Shown here in pieces: positions 22,798-36,385 of a stretch of DNA of 64,000 bases (positions are counted from its first letter, which is position 1; each line of letters opens with the position of its first letter). The notes beneath the pieces were generated by a model. That model saw only the letters and a list, made by a program, of their open reading frames with translations, searched no databases and was not told the origin of the DNA. Made by a program: the position numbers and the translations under genes. The stretch is taken from contig JAIXMR010000013.1 in assembly GCA_025677835.1 (NCBI GenBank), forward strand, positions 124,001 to 188,000, read 5' to 3'. The stretch is from Sporodiniella umbellata (Eukaryota; Mucoromycota; Mucoromycetes; Mucorales; Rhizopodaceae).

Positions 22798-23950
22798 TTA
22801 AAGAGCAGAAGCACCAGTAATAATATCAACTAGAAAGGAGGTTAATGTTGGATTTTGTTTTCTTTTAATGCTCATTCGATACTTACTCAATTCGTTGGTA
22901 ATAACAGCTTGACGACCACGGTTGTAGGTCATGGTCAACTTGTTGATCATTTCACCAGCGTTCTTGGTAGCGTTCTCCATAGCAGTACGCTTAGCAGACA
23001 TTTCGGAAGCATGGCCTTCGACTAAACCCCAGTAGATAGAGTTGGCAAAGTTGAATTGTTGAAGGTTAGAGAGAACATCATCTTCAATTTCGTAAACAGC
23101 AAAGTTGGGGGATTTTCTAAAATCGGCTTCGTTGTAAACAGGAAGAGTCTCGGCTTCATAAGCAATAACGGACTTGAACTTGTTGTAAACAATCTTGGCA
23201 GTGTCGTATTCGATTTCTTGGGCGTTGATGGTATCGACAATAGAGGTGGCCTCTTCAAAAGAAGGAATATCCTTACCGATTTGGTTGAAGGTAACAGCAA
23301 TGTTCTTACGGTAAACACGGCTCAATTGGGCCTTGGGCTTATCACCAAGAACAACCAAAGGGGATTCAGGAGCTTGGGCAATAGCGCGACGAGTAGCCTT
23401 GGAAACACTGGAATGAATACCACCGCAAAGACCACGATCGGAAGAAGTGGCAATGAAAAGGTCTTTGGAACCCTCAGCAGACTTGGTCTCAGCATTGGTG
23501 AAAAGAGCTATTTGATAACAGAAAAAAAAACGCGTGTCAGTCTTATGCACTCTACTCTCCCTCTCTACATGTTGTATACTCTACAGTTAGAAGCGACACC
23601 GAAAGCACGGGCAGACTCCATAGCACGTTGAGCCTTGGCAACCTTGGTGGAGGCAATCATCTTCATAGACTTGGTGATCTTTTCAATGTTTTGAACAGAC
23701 TTCAAACGTTGTTGAACTATAAAAATAATAACAGTTTAACTTTCTTTTTCTTTGCTTCCAATAATGCGAATGAATGGCTTACTTTCTTTCAAGGTGGCCA
23801 TGTTACGAACTTGGACAGCTTGGCTAGTCATCCATTGATAGAATAAAAAATACATGACATGTTAGTTGGAGTTGATTGTTGGAGGTAATGTCGTTTGTAC
23901 CTGACAGGTGTGGCAGTAGGGCGAGCAATGCGAGAAGCGGTGGACAACAT
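22798..23950 (-). CDS. ATP3: Mitochondrial F1-ATP synthase gamma subunit
   Basis: Central rotor shaft of mitochondrial F1Fo ATP synthase. Four exons (23950-23901, 23823-23783, 23716-23585, 23507-22798) give 310 aa, in line with about 311 for yeast Atp3. The N-terminus is a mitochondrial presequence rich in Ser, Ala and Arg (MLSTASRIARPTATPVSQAV). The mature start follows the family: ATLKEIQQRLKSVQNIEKITKSMKMIASTKV. The other conserved blocks are SDRGLCGGIHSSVSK and the C-terminal helix with ASEMSAKRTAMENATKNAGEMI, ending in RQAVITNELSKYRMS plus a short tail. No truncation or missing key residue is seen. Codon choice looks more biased (GCC, GTC, AAG) than in its neighbours, as expected for a highly expressed gene. 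Confidence 0.97.
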
Positions 23951-24879
23951 TTTTATTATTATTAGTCTTCCTCGAGTAATATATCTGTACTGAAAAAAAA
24001 AAAAAAAAAGTTATATGAGGGGGACCTTTCGCAATCAGACACAAAAAAAAAAATTAGGGGGACTGGCAACCTTCCAGGGTAATCCTAAGATGACGTAGAA
24101 AAATTATTCATGGACTGGCGGCATTTGAACGAAAAAGTACTTCTCGAGTCCTAACGCTCATTGCAAAAAAAAAAAAAAAGGAAACACGCTATTGGTTTTT
24201 TTTTAGAATGGACTTGGTTCTCGCCCATAACTTTGGTAGAAAAAAGATCATAAAATACAGACTCTTCGATTGATTATTTATACAATAGGACTGTATGTTC
24301 TGATATCAAGATTCTGAGCGGTCGGTGTCAGTTTGTTTGACAAAGACTTGCCCCATAAAATATTAAGCCTTTTGGAGGTACAATGGCTTGAACAAGTCGA
24401 TACACAATTACATATTTTATTCCTGAATTTGCGTAAAAAATCTTGCATCAAATTAAGTAAAGTTGCTTATCAGAAAAAAAAGGAAGAGTTTCATGATGCT
24501 AATAGACAAACGTATAAGGAAAGTTATTGCTAGACACGATTCGTATCATATTAAGATTTGCTTTAAGACTTTTTTTTTTTACTTTTTATTTCACGACTTA
24601 TGCAAAAGTCTTATATTATCAAAGGGAATACTGTCAGTCTTCTATTTCAATACTGACAAGAGGGTCATGTATAGTAGAAAATCCGCCTTTTCTGTTGTGT
24701 ACTAGATTAGTACATTTAGGTTTTTCTCTGTTTTTGGGAGGCCCACCTTATTTAATGCTATGTAGTTTACGGGAAATATTTATTAATTTAAGCAGGCAAA
24801 GACAAAACTGTAAATGTAACTTTTTGAAACAAACATACTCAAAAAAAGTTTTTTTTCTGTGAAACAAAAGACAATTTTA
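23951..24879. other. Intergenic, 0.9 kb
   Basis: Upstream region of the gamma-subunit gene and downstream region of the perilipin-like gene. It has A-runs at 23993-24009 and 24165-24179. Frames at 24333-24533, 24463-24705 and 24527-24862 overlap each other and have no conserved features; none is called. Confidence 0.5.
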
Positions 24880-26294
24880 TTATTGAGCTTGAGCTACTTG
24901 AGGAGTATGATAGCCATTGAGATCATTTGAAGGCTTTTCACGGGCAAGACGAGTAAAATGGCTGAGCTGAGCTTGGATAGTTTCAAACAAAGGCAAAACC
25001 TGGGATTGAAGACTTTGGGCAACGTTCTTTGCCTTGTCCAATGAAGAGATGTCTTTACGCTCGTATTCTGCGCGGACAAGCTCGACTTGCTTGCTAGCAA
25101 TATCAACGAGCGAATTGGCACTGGCAGCGAACCATTCTGAAGTTTGAGCCGATTGGGACTTTAGGTAGGTCACAGTCTGTTGTGCCTGGGCCGTGAGTAA
25201 GCCGGTGATGGCCTGAAGTTTTTCCTGGGTGCCTGTCTGAAGCGTCTGGAAGCGTTCAACCAAGGCTGGGGGTAGATGATTTTCAGCCAAGGCTGGCAAC
25301 ATTTGTTGCAAAGCCTGAAGATTTTCCGATGCCTTTTGGATGATTTCAGATGTCTCTACAAGATGAGCGAGGTCAGAGCGAGAGGGGATACGGGATGTAG
25401 TTGATTTGACCTGTTCTTGGATACGAACAGTGAGACGATCGGAGAGATCTTGAGCGAGTAAATAGGCACGGAAGACTTGATTGTCATCGATTTGCTCTGT
25501 AGAAACCTCTCGCTTTTTATCTTCAGCTGGTGGAAGGTAGCGATTGAGAACGTTTTCGACGTTATTGACGACTGAACCAAAGCGTCTGTTGGCTTGTTGG
25601 GCAACTTGATGAGCGGGTTGGGTAAAAGTAGTGTCGATTCTTGTTTTAACACCATCCACCACTTGGTAAGAAGGAACAGTTACTGCCTTCACAATATCTT
25701 CTGTAGGGTGAGTGACCACAGGAAATCTGGTTTCAATCATGTCCAACGAACGACATCCAAAGGCATCTACAGTCTCAATATGAGGCTGAATGTAGGACTC
25801 ATAATAAGTTTGGACATAGTCAGGTCGGCTGTTTGTATACTTGGACACCGTGTTTAGGGTGTAGTTAGCAGTAGAGAGGGCAAACCTACCCAGACTTGTC
25901 TTGTTAGCATACTCATGAGCAGTAGACAAGCTATCCTGAACAACAGGTATAGATGAAACACGTGAGACAAACTTGGGCGAAGAACCTGTTTTTTGTTCTT
26001 TTCCGTTAGCTTGTTGCTGCTTTTCGTCGTAAAAGCTTTCTTTCTGATGGAGGTCTATTATATTATAAATTACGTGTAAGAACAACAATAATAGTTACAA
26101 TTGTCAGTGTATCTCAAAATAATGAGAGACTTAATTATCGTTATTATTGTTTGTATTCACTTTATCTTTCTCTGTTTCGTTTACAAAGAGAAATAAAGTA
26201 CAATAATAATAACAATAGTAACAAATAACATATCTATCTTTCTATCTATCTATATGTATATATATAGCTCACTTTGACTATTGTCCTTTGCCAT
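24880..26294 (-). CDS. Perilipin-family lipid-droplet protein
   Basis: Likely coats lipid droplets and controls access of lipases to stored triacylglycerol. Two exons, 26294-26273 and 26054-24880, with a 218-nt intron, give 398 aa. The first coding exon is only 22 nt (MAKDNSQ plus one base). The PAT-like N-terminal half has RVSSIPVVQDSLSTAHEYAN and HIETVDAFGCRSLDMIETRFPVVTHPTEDI, matching the perilipin pattern of a Cys-Lys/Arg-x-LD-x-IE-x-x-P block. The C-terminal half is a series of amphipathic helices rich in Ala, Gln and Leu, fitting a four-helix bundle. No transmembrane segment or signal peptide is seen. Family assignment rests on these motifs and is good; membership with the fungal MPL1 group is likely but not proven. 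Confidence 0.87.
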
Positions 26295-28699
26295 TGGATG
26301 TTATCGAAAAGCGGTTGGAAAAATAAAGGGGGAAAAATAAAAGAACAAAAACAAAAGAAAGAGAAAAAAAAGGGAAAAAGAGGGAGGGGGGGAGAAAGCA
26401 AAAGATAAGAGGATTATAACACTTTATCACAGAAAAATATATATAAAAAAACAAATTAATAACTTGATTTGATGAAACGAAAACAAACTCTTTTTTGATG
26501 CACAAAACGAGAACGCTCATAATCACAAAACGCACGTGAAAAGCAAAAAGAAAAAGTGTGGCCCTATGAATGAGCACTGCTGGCTTTGAATAGCAAGAAG
26601 CCTACTTTCTATCTGTTTTGTCGTTTAAATTTATCTGATTTCACGTGTTGAAAGTGAATTGATGATAGGAACTGTGGATTGTATAATCTACTTATGTTTC
26701 TGAAGGGCATTTGGATATGGGTTGCTTTTACAACGTGATATCGGTCATTCAATCTACCAACGTTCTTGTCCTTAAATTCAAAAGTACAAAAGAAGCTAAT
26801 AAAGATACCTCCAGAAAACACCTGCAAAACATTTGAAAATAGCTAAAAAAAATTATGACATTTTTTATTATCATTATTATTTGAAACGATCAATGGTGCC
26901 TATGTCTAAATATATCTAAATAGTGCTCAAACATGAAAGAAATCGCTCAGCACAAATACCAACTCAGGTAAGTAAGGGGGAGAAAAGCTGGGAGCTTGGT
27001 TTCTTTTCGTGTACATGTTTATATGTACTAGACCCCCCTTTTGTTTTTGTTCTTTTGGCAGTAGATCAAGTTGTTGTGGAGCACAAAGCTAGTCTTATCT
27101 TAACATATTGCACTCTATTTGATTTTAAAAGAGATAAACACAACGAAAAAGACTGTTACATCAGCATCGTTGTTGTTGTTTGCTGTAGCCTAAAAATATC
27201 AAATATGACATTCCCTGAAAAAACAAATATTGAGCATTGTTAATTTCAGCTGCCTTTTTACATGTATTTTAGTAACCCTTAAAGACTCTTTATGGAACGT
27301 GCTCTGCCTTGGTGTACGAGGATTACACAAAGAGGCATTGGCTGCTTAAAAAAAAATATAGCAGCTCAAAGAAAAAAAAGAACGCTTCTCTTTTGAAATA
27401 TAGACATGTTGTACACTATACTTGTTTGTTAGCAAACAGTATTTGGCTATTTTAAAATGCTGCTTAAAACATTCTTCGTTGATGAAATACTCTCTCTGCA
27501 TCATTGTTTTATTTCTGTTTTTTTTTTTTGGTATAAAAACTCAAAGCGCTTTTTTCTTTTTATCTTTTTCTTTTTCTTTTTTTTTTTTGAAAAAAACAAA
27601 CCTTTATTTATAAGATTTAACCTATGAACTTTTAAAGAGTGTAAGAACACATCTCGTCTATAGTCACTATGAAGTAAGCTCAGCCTTAATTATTTTTCTT
27701 GGTTTGTTTATTACAGACGGGCTTTATTAACAAAAAGGATTCTAGTTCTAAAGGCGACTACTAGATCTAATACTTGCCTCAACAAACATTTACAACACGT
27801 TTCATTAACGTCGTAAATTTTTTCAATGGCTACAAAAAATAGCTGACGGCTATTCTATTTATGTCCAGAATTAAGCTCGACAGAACTCGGTCAATAGTAT
27901 TTTATGAAAACTTTCCCCAATAATTGATATGAAAACATTAAAAACAACAAATCAGAACAGCCCTCAAGCACATAATTCCAAATTTAAAAAATATAAATAA
28001 ACACGCTATACCTCTCTACTTTTATCTTGCAATGATGCAATCGAAACAAAAATGCCACAAGCTTCGCTTGAAATATTTTCTGTACTCAATTAAATTATAA
28101 CTTTTATGTTTATGATGTAGTTTGCTTTTTTAATATCTCGTTATTGTGCCTAAAAAATCGTAACATAAGGTGTTCCCAATTAAGAAAAATGCACAAAGTG
28201 GCTATGACAATAACACAAGTAAAAGGTCTGTTTGTTACATGTCTGCCCTTTCATTTTGTGTACTTTGACTCAGCAACTGAAGTTAAAAACAAAATTTAAA
28301 AGAAATGGGATCGGCCACAGAGTTGGTTTTCAGTGTAACAACAATGGTCAATGCTTTTTTGTATTGTCACGCAAAATCAAATAATTCTATGTAAAAGATA
28401 AAAGCAAAAAAAAAAAAAAAAAAAAAAAGAGAAGAGTAATGTATAATTCTTTATTGAAAAAAGAGCAATGGAAGTAAAGATGAAGTTACTAGAAAAAAGG
28501 AATATTCCTTTTTGTGTACAAAGTCCCTTTTTAGGACTTTTTTTTGTGTTTTTTTTTTGTGTTTATTTTCTTGCCTTATTTTTCAGGCGAGTAATTTTGA
28601 AAGGCAGCAACAATTTGGCGTGCTTCCACAGGACTATTTGATAAACAAGAAAGAGTATGTGAGTAAAAAGTGTATGTATTTATCATCTGCTTTAATCGC
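26295..28699. other. Intergenic, 2.4 kb, no supported gene
   Basis: AT-rich gap upstream of the perilipin-like gene. It includes pyrimidine-rich and purine-rich strand-asymmetric tracts (26320-26400), a T-rich block (27515-27590) and an A-run at 28409-28428. Frames at 26923-27243 (plus), 27422-27613 (plus) and 26609-26827 (minus) have no recognisable features. Just downstream of the ATPase stop, 28512-28700 is T-rich and probably holds its 3' UTR. Confidence 0.5.
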
Positions 28700-31491
28700 T
28701 TACTCTATAAGTTTTTTCCATGAAGCGTTTACGAACTCTTGCTTCTCCATCATAGCCTTTCGATCAACCAGTTTGTTTTTTCGTCCTTTGGTAGGCACCA
28801 GCTTGGCTGTCATCTCAAAGTTCCAGGAACGCAAGACTTGTACTTTAACTACATCCAGAATCATGAAATATACAAGTGAAATACCCAACACAGAAAAGCC
28901 CCAGCCATAACCGCAAGGTGCCACACCTTCCTTTTCTCCAAAAATACCATACACAGAAAAAAAGAGGGCTATGATCTGAGTACCAATAATACAGACTGTA
29001 AACTTCCAATCAGGGATATTCTGCCACCAATAACCAGGAACACGGGTTGAGAAAATGACAAAGTGAGGAGCTATTGAAAAAAAAAACATTCAATATATCT
29101 AAAATGTCACTTTCCCCTAAAAAAAAAGAAGCAATGCATGTATATTGTTATTTTCCCATTACCTGAAGAGATATGCAGATACATAATGGAATGCAGCTCG
29201 TTATCCGTCACATGAAATACATCACGAGCAATATAGAAATGAGCAAAAGAGAGTATGGCTAGTAGAGAGGCCAAGATGAAAGACAATGTTAGTAATTGTC
29301 CAATTCTCCATTTGTCGGGTCTTTCAGAAATTTGTGTATTATCAACAGAAATTACCAAGGTGGCAGCGTCGTTCTAAAAGATTATTTAATAACTTTTTTT
29401 CTCTAAAAAAAAAAAAGAGGGTGGAGTATATAAGCTTACCAAAACGCAGATCATAATCAAAAGAACAGCGGGCATAGTCCAATCCTCTACTAGCGTGATG
29501 ATAAACATGAACATTAAAAAGTGGATGGTCGATGTAATACGATAAAGAGCATAAGACCGAAGACGCTGGAAGATGGCACGAGAAGTCATGATACCATCAG
29601 TGATAGTTGACAACCCAGGAGCAAGCAATACGATATCGGCAGCCGAACGAGCTGCGTCAGTACAGCCTTCTACCGCAATTCCCACATCTGCTTTCTTGAG
29701 TGCAGGTGCATCATTCACACCGTCGCCTGTCATGCCTACTAAAAGACCTTTGTTTTGAAGCAGTTCAACCACACGATATTTGTGTTCTGGGATTACTTGT
29801 GCGAAGCCGTCTGCACGAACGCAATGCTCGGTGACCTCATCTTCGCTTTTTGTAGGATCTACTAGATGGTTTGCATCCAAAATGACTCGCCCCATACCAA
29901 GACGACTGGCTACTTCTTTGGCAATAATCAATTGATCTCCTGTAATCATCTTTACATCAACACCCAAAGCATTACATTCAGAAATTGTCTGTGAAGAGTC
30001 TGGACGAGGAGGATCCAAGAGGGAAATCATGCCCACCAACTGGAACGTTTCCAAGTCTTCACCCAAAGTTTTGGCTACACCCAAAGCTCTCAACCCTTTA
30101 CGAGCCAATGTATTTACAGCCTTGACAGCTTCGTTATCTCCGCCTACAAGACGAGTGATAACTTGAGGTGCACCTTTGGCAACACGGAATGTTTCGTTGG
30201 TGTTCAGGTTTTGAATGGTAGCCTGAGTCATTTTGGTTGTTGGGTTAAAAGGCTCAAACTGGATTACTTTGTAGCCTGGAATCTCACGCTTGTTGGTACG
30301 CTCCTTGAGTATGGTAACCTGAGATTCAGCTGCACGACGTACGGCAAGTTCGATTGGATCGTTTGCGCCTTGTTCAGCAGCTAGATAAGAGTAAAGCAAG
30401 ATATCTTCTTGAGAGTAACCATTGGTGAGCCATGGGGTATCAAAGGTCAATTCGTTTAGGGTCAAGGTACCTGTCTTGTCCGAACAAAGAACAGAGACCG
30501 AAGCAAGTTCTTCTACAGCTGTCAAGCGTTTGACAATCACTTGTTTAGCAGCCAGTTGTTTTGCACCCACGGCCATAGTGACTGACATGACGGTAGGAAG
30601 ACCGACAGGAATAGCAGCTACGGTCAAGACTAAACAGTTTTCCAATACTTTTTTCCAATTGCCTTCCTCAGTACCCCTGAATCGGACCATTTGATAGACA
30701 AAGACAATAACGACCAAAACTACAGTGGACCAGATCAAAACATTACCGATTTTACCAATGATCTTTTGAAAGTGACCTTGTTCTGTGGTGATTGCAATCA
30801 GATTGGCTGCGCGACCAATGAATGAGTCTTTTCCTGTCTTTGTGACAATACCCAGCTGTTGACCTTGCTTGATGATACTCGAGGCATAGACAGTGCTTCC
30901 TTTCTTTTTGGCTACTAGTAGAGATTCGCCTGTCAGACCAGATTGATCGATCATTAACTCAGAGTCATTGATTTCACCATTGACACCCAAGCCCAGGAGC
31001 CTTGAATCGGCCGGAACAATGTCACCTATTCGGAGCACAATCACATCTCCTGGCACAAGCTCCTTGACATCGACCTCCATAAGCTCATTATCGCGGTAAC
31101 AGCGGGTTTTGAGGGCCAAAGTCTGTCTAAGAGCATCCAGAGCTGATTCAGCTTTGGCCTCTTCCACGTAACCAATGACAGCGTTGATCACCAGAAGGGC
31201 CAAGATGATACCAAAATCGATCCAGTCACCTACAACAGCAGCAATGATACATGCAATTTCAATCAAGTAAGATATAGGACCCGTAAAGTAGCCTAGGAAC
31301 TTTAAAAGTGGGTTTGTTTTTTTCTCCGGAAGCTCGTTCAAACCAAAGTGCGCTTGACGTTCAGCTACCTCTTTGCTTGTCAATCCAGAGCTAGGGTCTG
31401 TATGTAAGAGTTGTTCGAGTTCAGGGGGTATCTCGTCTGCATGTTCAACATGCTTTTGCTCTTCAAACTCCACCACTTTTTTCTCTTCCAT
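28700..31491 (-). CDS. PMA1: Plasma-membrane H+-ATPase (P-type, class IIIA)
   Basis: Electrogenic proton pump that energises the plasma membrane. Three exons, 31491-29440, 29373-29163 and 29070-28700, give 877 aa. All P-type motifs are present: LTGES (186-190, actuator domain), CSDKTGTLTLN with phosphorylated Asp338, KGAPQVI in the nucleotide domain, DPPRPDS, MITGDQLIIAKE and TGDGVNDAPALKKADVGIAV. The class IIIA marks are VVGDWIDFGIILALL in M2 and the M4 block AAIPVGLPTVMSVTMAVGA. M5-M6 reads FMFIITLVEDWTMPAVLLIMICVLNDAA, with the proton-binding Asp in LNDAA encoded across intron 1. The C-terminus (SWNFEMTAKLVPTKGRKNK to SWKKLIE) is short; I see no clear fungal-type or plant-type autoinhibitory domain, so regulation may differ from yeast Pma1. 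Confidence 0.97.
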
Positions 31492-32502
31492 TGTCTTTAG
31501 ATATTATTGACTGAAAATATACAAAAAACTAAAAGTCAGTATACGCTCTTTTTTTTTTTTTTTTTTCAAGTCTTACTTAATTACAAAATTAGAGTTAAAA
31601 CGAAAACGAAAATTAAGAACAATGTAAAAGAAAAAAAGTTAAGAAAATAAATCGATAAAAAACAACAAAGCTTTTTTTATGATAAAAAAAAAACAAAAAA
31701 GAAGAAAAAAGAAAGAGAAAGAAAGTAAAGGATGGTCAAATTGTTTCTTTTATTTATAAGCCGTATCTGTAGTGCAGATGCAGAAATTGACCGTTGTGCA
31801 AAGCGAACAATAGGAACAGTATTCAATTAGACAAAAAAAAAGAATAAAGGTGTGAGAGTGTGTATGTACCTGTGTTTTCCAAATTAAACTTGTCTACTAA
31901 CTTTATTCTCTTTCTGTCATGATAGTCTTGGTTTGTTTTGGTATAGCCTGTATACGCTCTTACATTAAACACTGGCTTTGTTTTGACTGATATGCACCGT
32001 TTGCTAGAGAGGTCACAGTGTTCGGATAATACAACTTTCTTTCTTTCGCTCTCTTTTTTTTTTTTTTTTTTGCATTACGAAAACAATAACAAAAATGCTT
32101 AAATAAAAACAAATGTAGTAAAGCTTTCGTTTCTACTGCACTTTCAGTCAATGTTGTTAACCTAAAAGGTCATGAGGGCAAAGAGATATATAAACAACGA
32201 AAGAGTAAAACAGGGCGAGGAGACAAGAGGAATATTTTAAATACTTCAAGATGATCATTTACAATTCAATGTATGTAAGAATTGTTTGGATATCACTTTA
32301 TGTATATTATGATTTGAGGGAGAGAGAACATATATATATATATATATATTGATGCCTAATATGTATGTAGCCCCTTACATGGTATGATGTAAAACTCTTT
32401 TACACTAAACTACAAAGTCCATCTATATATATTTATTTTTTATTATTATTTATTTATTATTATTGATATGAAATGTATGTAAAAAAAAAAAATGGATGTT
32501 TT
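31492..32502. other. Intergenic, 1.0 kb: H+-ATPase upstream, chitin synthase 3' region
   Basis: Contains a T-run (31551-31566), A-rich stretches just upstream of the ATPase, a second T-run (32056-32071), a TA microsatellite (32331-32350) and TTATTATT-rich DNA before the chitin synthase stop. Both flanking genes are read leftward, so this holds the ATPase promoter. No gene is called. Confidence 0.5.
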
Positions 32503-35500
32503 TTACGAGTGTAGTTCCTGACTGTCTATCTTGAGAGACATGTGGTGGGGAGCAGGGTCAGACCAATCAGCATGTTTACGAGTATAGTGTTCATCTTGAG
32601 ATTCTAAAGAAGCCTTCATTCTCTCTTCGATTTCTCCCAGAGACTGTATAGGTCTTGATTTTTCATGGAAAGCTTCAAGGGATAAACTGCTGTTGGGATG
32701 CAAGGGTTGATTGCCGCTTTCAGAAGACAAGTCACTGTAACGTCGCGTTCGGTGTTTTTCATGATGATGCTCTATAAACACATCCAAGGGGCTTGATCTC
32801 GGCCGAGCAAATCGAGGCAGAGGCAGATAGTTTTCTTTGGCCATAAGTGTACGTCGGTCCATTTCGTATTCGCTCCATTTCTTTAGTGTGATCACGCTAC
32901 TGTCAAACTTTCCTCCTTCATCAACATGGCCCTTGTCTTTACCAGCACCCTCCACCTTCCGTGTGTCTCCCCATGAGAAGTCGTCAAAATGCCAATAGGC
33001 GTACATGGGCAAAACAAAATTCCAGACCACCAGACTCAGTAGGTAAATTAGCATCCAACCCACATATATCAGCTTGCAGCTGGTCATTCCGATCAAGACG
33101 GCCGGAAGTCCTAATACAAGAGCTAAAAGAATTAAAGGAAGAACAGCAGGACGGCCCAAGATGGCAGTAACTACTAGATAGAGTGTGAAACTGATAGCTG
33201 CAGGCAAAGCCAATGTGCCTACGAGCTCCATAAAAACAACAAACTGCATAGAAAAACAAAAGGTACCGCATAGGTCGTTGACAAGCAACAGCTCAAACAG
33301 GTTATGGATTGTCGAATTGATCCATCGACGGCGTTGAGAAAGCAAGACCTTGAAGGTATCCGGTACTACCGTTTTGCATACAGCCTGAGGTACAAACATC
33401 ATTTTACGATGAGGGAAAGTACGGAGCATGAGCGTCGTTAGGTATCGGTCCTCACCCAACAACAGCAAGTTCTTACGATGCAGGGTATCTACAATGTTCT
33501 CTGAATAATGCTCTACGATGTCCGGATTGGCCAGGATGGGGACCCAATAGCCGTTAGGGCCCTTAGGCGCCTTGATACGATACATGCAAAAGCAACCGGG
33601 CAGGCAGGTGACACTGCCAAAAACAGATTCAAACGCCTTGGACTGATGGTGAGAAATATAATACTCAAACACTTGAATCATGGTGACCCAGCTGTCAGCC
33701 TTGTTAGCAATCTTTGTCTCACCACAGAGCCCCGAAATTTCTGGATCTTTCACTGCTGCTGAAATCATGCGTGACAGCGCGTCCGGGAAAAGCTTTGTGT
33801 CCGCATCCACCATCAAACAAATTTCATAATTATCGGCCGAGACGCCCGTGATACGCCAAATCGCATTAAAGAACTCGTACTCCATCATAGTCATTCTTTC
33901 ATCAAACATGACTTTCTGAAGAAACTGCATCAGAATGATCTGTGAATCTCTTTTCCCGCGGTTACCAGGCTTGGCCGCGTTGGCTTCTTCGGGACCGCCA
34001 CATTTGACAATTGTCACCATCGGTACGCGTGACTGTTGTTCGATCGGTACCGTCTCATCGTTAAACCGGTAGAAGCCTGCATACACCTTGGCGCTGTTGT
34101 TCCTGCGGGATCCGTCCGCAATCGCCACATACGGTTGCGCTTCGACTTGGTCCGCTGGAACAATCAAGTCGCGCATCATATCCACACAGATCTCTGGAGT
34201 CGATCGACTCTCCCCACTGCCGGTAATCAATCCATCACAGACCACCAACAGAAGCGTATGGCTCTTGGGATAGTCGCTCATACAGATTGAATCCAGAGTC
34301 GTGCGGATCCCTTCTTCTCCTTCTGAGTAGCATGTTACCAAGCAGATTGTATGTGCCAGAGGATAGTTGAACGGCATATAGTCTGACGGAGGTTGGGGTA
34401 CAATGTATGAAGAGAGCGGAAACGGGCACAGACCGTTGCCTTGGCTACTGTTACTTAAAGAGTCATGGCTTTCTAAAGATAATGAGGATGCTGGATTGTG
34501 GGGCTGATTAAAAGAAGTGGTCGAGAGTCGGTATCCATTAGCACCAGAGAAAGAGTTGGACAGTAAAGAATTGGGTCGACTGTTGTTGCTTATACTGGTA
34601 ATTAGAATCGGTAAATATATAGATACAAACTTCTTTTTCTTTATGAGTATACCTTGTGTTCTTCCATGCAGGCATAGGAGGTCTTTCAGAATCGAATCGT
34701 GTCGATCCGTGTTCTAGTGGAGTGAAGCGAGAAGTAGCTGGAAAAAAACTCTTACGTCTTTGGCTAGAGATGGGAGGAGGCACATGAGAAATGGGGCCAT
34801 GCGTGTTGAGATCTCTTGCCCAATCTTCAATTTCTTGTTCACGTCGCATCATGGCCGAATAGGATCCTTTTTCTTTAAAGTTACCCAATCTCCAAGAAAG
34901 AAACCAGCCGAAAACTACTGCCAGAGCAAATTTGCAACCAATGACAGCCAAAATGACCATGAGCGATACATAGAGCACAATTTCGGAAATCATACAGCCT
35001 ACTGTCATGCTGTCTACTTGGCCCACACTGATCGTTTTCAACAGACACTCAGCTTCTGCTTTCCAGAAGGTAGAAGGGATATTGTGCGATTGGATGGACA
35101 AAGTGAGGTCTTTGCCAGCAAACGAATTCATATTCTGAAGGATGGCTTCCACAAGACCCTGCTGAGGAAAGGAGAAATAGGTAGTCGGTATGGATTGAAG
35201 TAGTTTTAGGTTTAGGACATTGCTGGTTTTGTACGAAAAATAAGTAAAAAAAAAAAAAAAAAAAAAAAAAGGGAAGGTGTTTGTGGACTACTTACTTGTT
35301 ATAGATCATCAAATGATCTGTTGCGTTAATATCTTTAAAATCGTAGTAAATACGGGATCTTTTGTGATAACCGGATGAGTTGGGTTTAGGTACCCCACGG
35401 GCTGAGAACTGTTGAAGCGATTGGAAAGCTTTAGGTGATGTATGACAGTAGGTTCGATTGGTATATTGAGAAACATCAGGAATCTCTGTGGAGTTTGGAT

Positions 35501-36385
35501 TGAAAAGCTGGCAAGGGAAATAGTTGGGCTGAGGGCCTTGAAGAGGTAGAAAGACTTTTTCGCATTCTGGATGTACTTTGGGAAATAGAAAGGATCCATC
35601 CATGCCAGCGCCATTCATGGGTGGATAGAGTACGTTTGTGGATCCATTCGATCCAGGATGTTCATTCCAATCGGCCAGCATATATGCCCAACCCTGAATG
35701 ACTAAATAGCCTGGTGTTACCGATTTTCCTCTTATAGAATTTTCTGAAGGAGGGCAAGTAGCCTGTGTAAATCCAAATGTCAAGAAACCAACTGCCGACA
35801 TGATACAGACTATCACGCTCACTAGACCTATTTTTTCTCTCCAGGCGCTTTGTGCTTGGCCTCGAGGTATACCTTTTTGTTTGTTTGTTTGTTTGTTTAA
35901 TAATTGAAGAAAAAAGAGGGGGTGTGAGAGAGGAATCGTTTTTGTGTGCTTGTACGTGTATGTATTTATGTCTATCTACCTGCTACGCTTAATATACAGG
36001 GCGGTATACAACATGTTATCAGATAACAATAGGTCATCCAAGGACCAGGCACATTTGAACAGCAACCCTTTTTTTTTTTTTCAGAGACAAAAACAAAAGA
36101 AGCGGAGTCTCTTTCCTCTCGTCCCAACAGACTTTTGTTACGTCGTACCGTTGCTGATCGACCCGCTCTATGCGACGAATCCTGCACTGCATGGTGAGCA
36201 GCCTGTCTGTAATGATACTGTCTATGACTTGGGTCAATTCTTTCTCTTTCAGGTCGGACGAGCGATTTTGCTCTTTTAATTGTATTGTTTAACGCGTCTG
36301 GAGGTAAATCGGCTGTATTGTTCATAGTTGAAAATCCTCGAGCCAAAGCAGGCGAATAGATGTCCACTTTTTCATTCGAATCCAT
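32503..36385 (-). CDS. CHS3: Class IV chitin synthase (Chs3-like)
   Basis: Plasma-membrane glycosyltransferase polymerising UDP-GlcNAc into cell-wall chitin. Four exons (36385-35980, 35872-35296, 35222-34653, 34594-32503) give 1214 aa, the usual class IV size. The N-terminus has the class IV signature [21 protein letters not shown], then two membrane segments ([34 protein letters not shown]) and an extracytoplasmic domain with several N-x-S/T sites. A third membrane region (about 430) and a Ser-rich linker precede the GT2 core. Catalytic motifs are LVTCYSE (603-609), the DADT metal site (781-784), LLLGEDRYL with GED at 898-900, and QRRRW (938-942). Membrane helices follow, including SWGDTRK. 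The cytosolic tail is charged and probably regulatory. There is no myosin or cytochrome b5 domain, which excludes classes V/VII. Confidence 0.96.

Noticed and set aside
23056..23631. 191-codon plus-strand frame over the F1 gamma gene
   Set aside because: Antisense shadow of a strongly conserved minus-strand gene.
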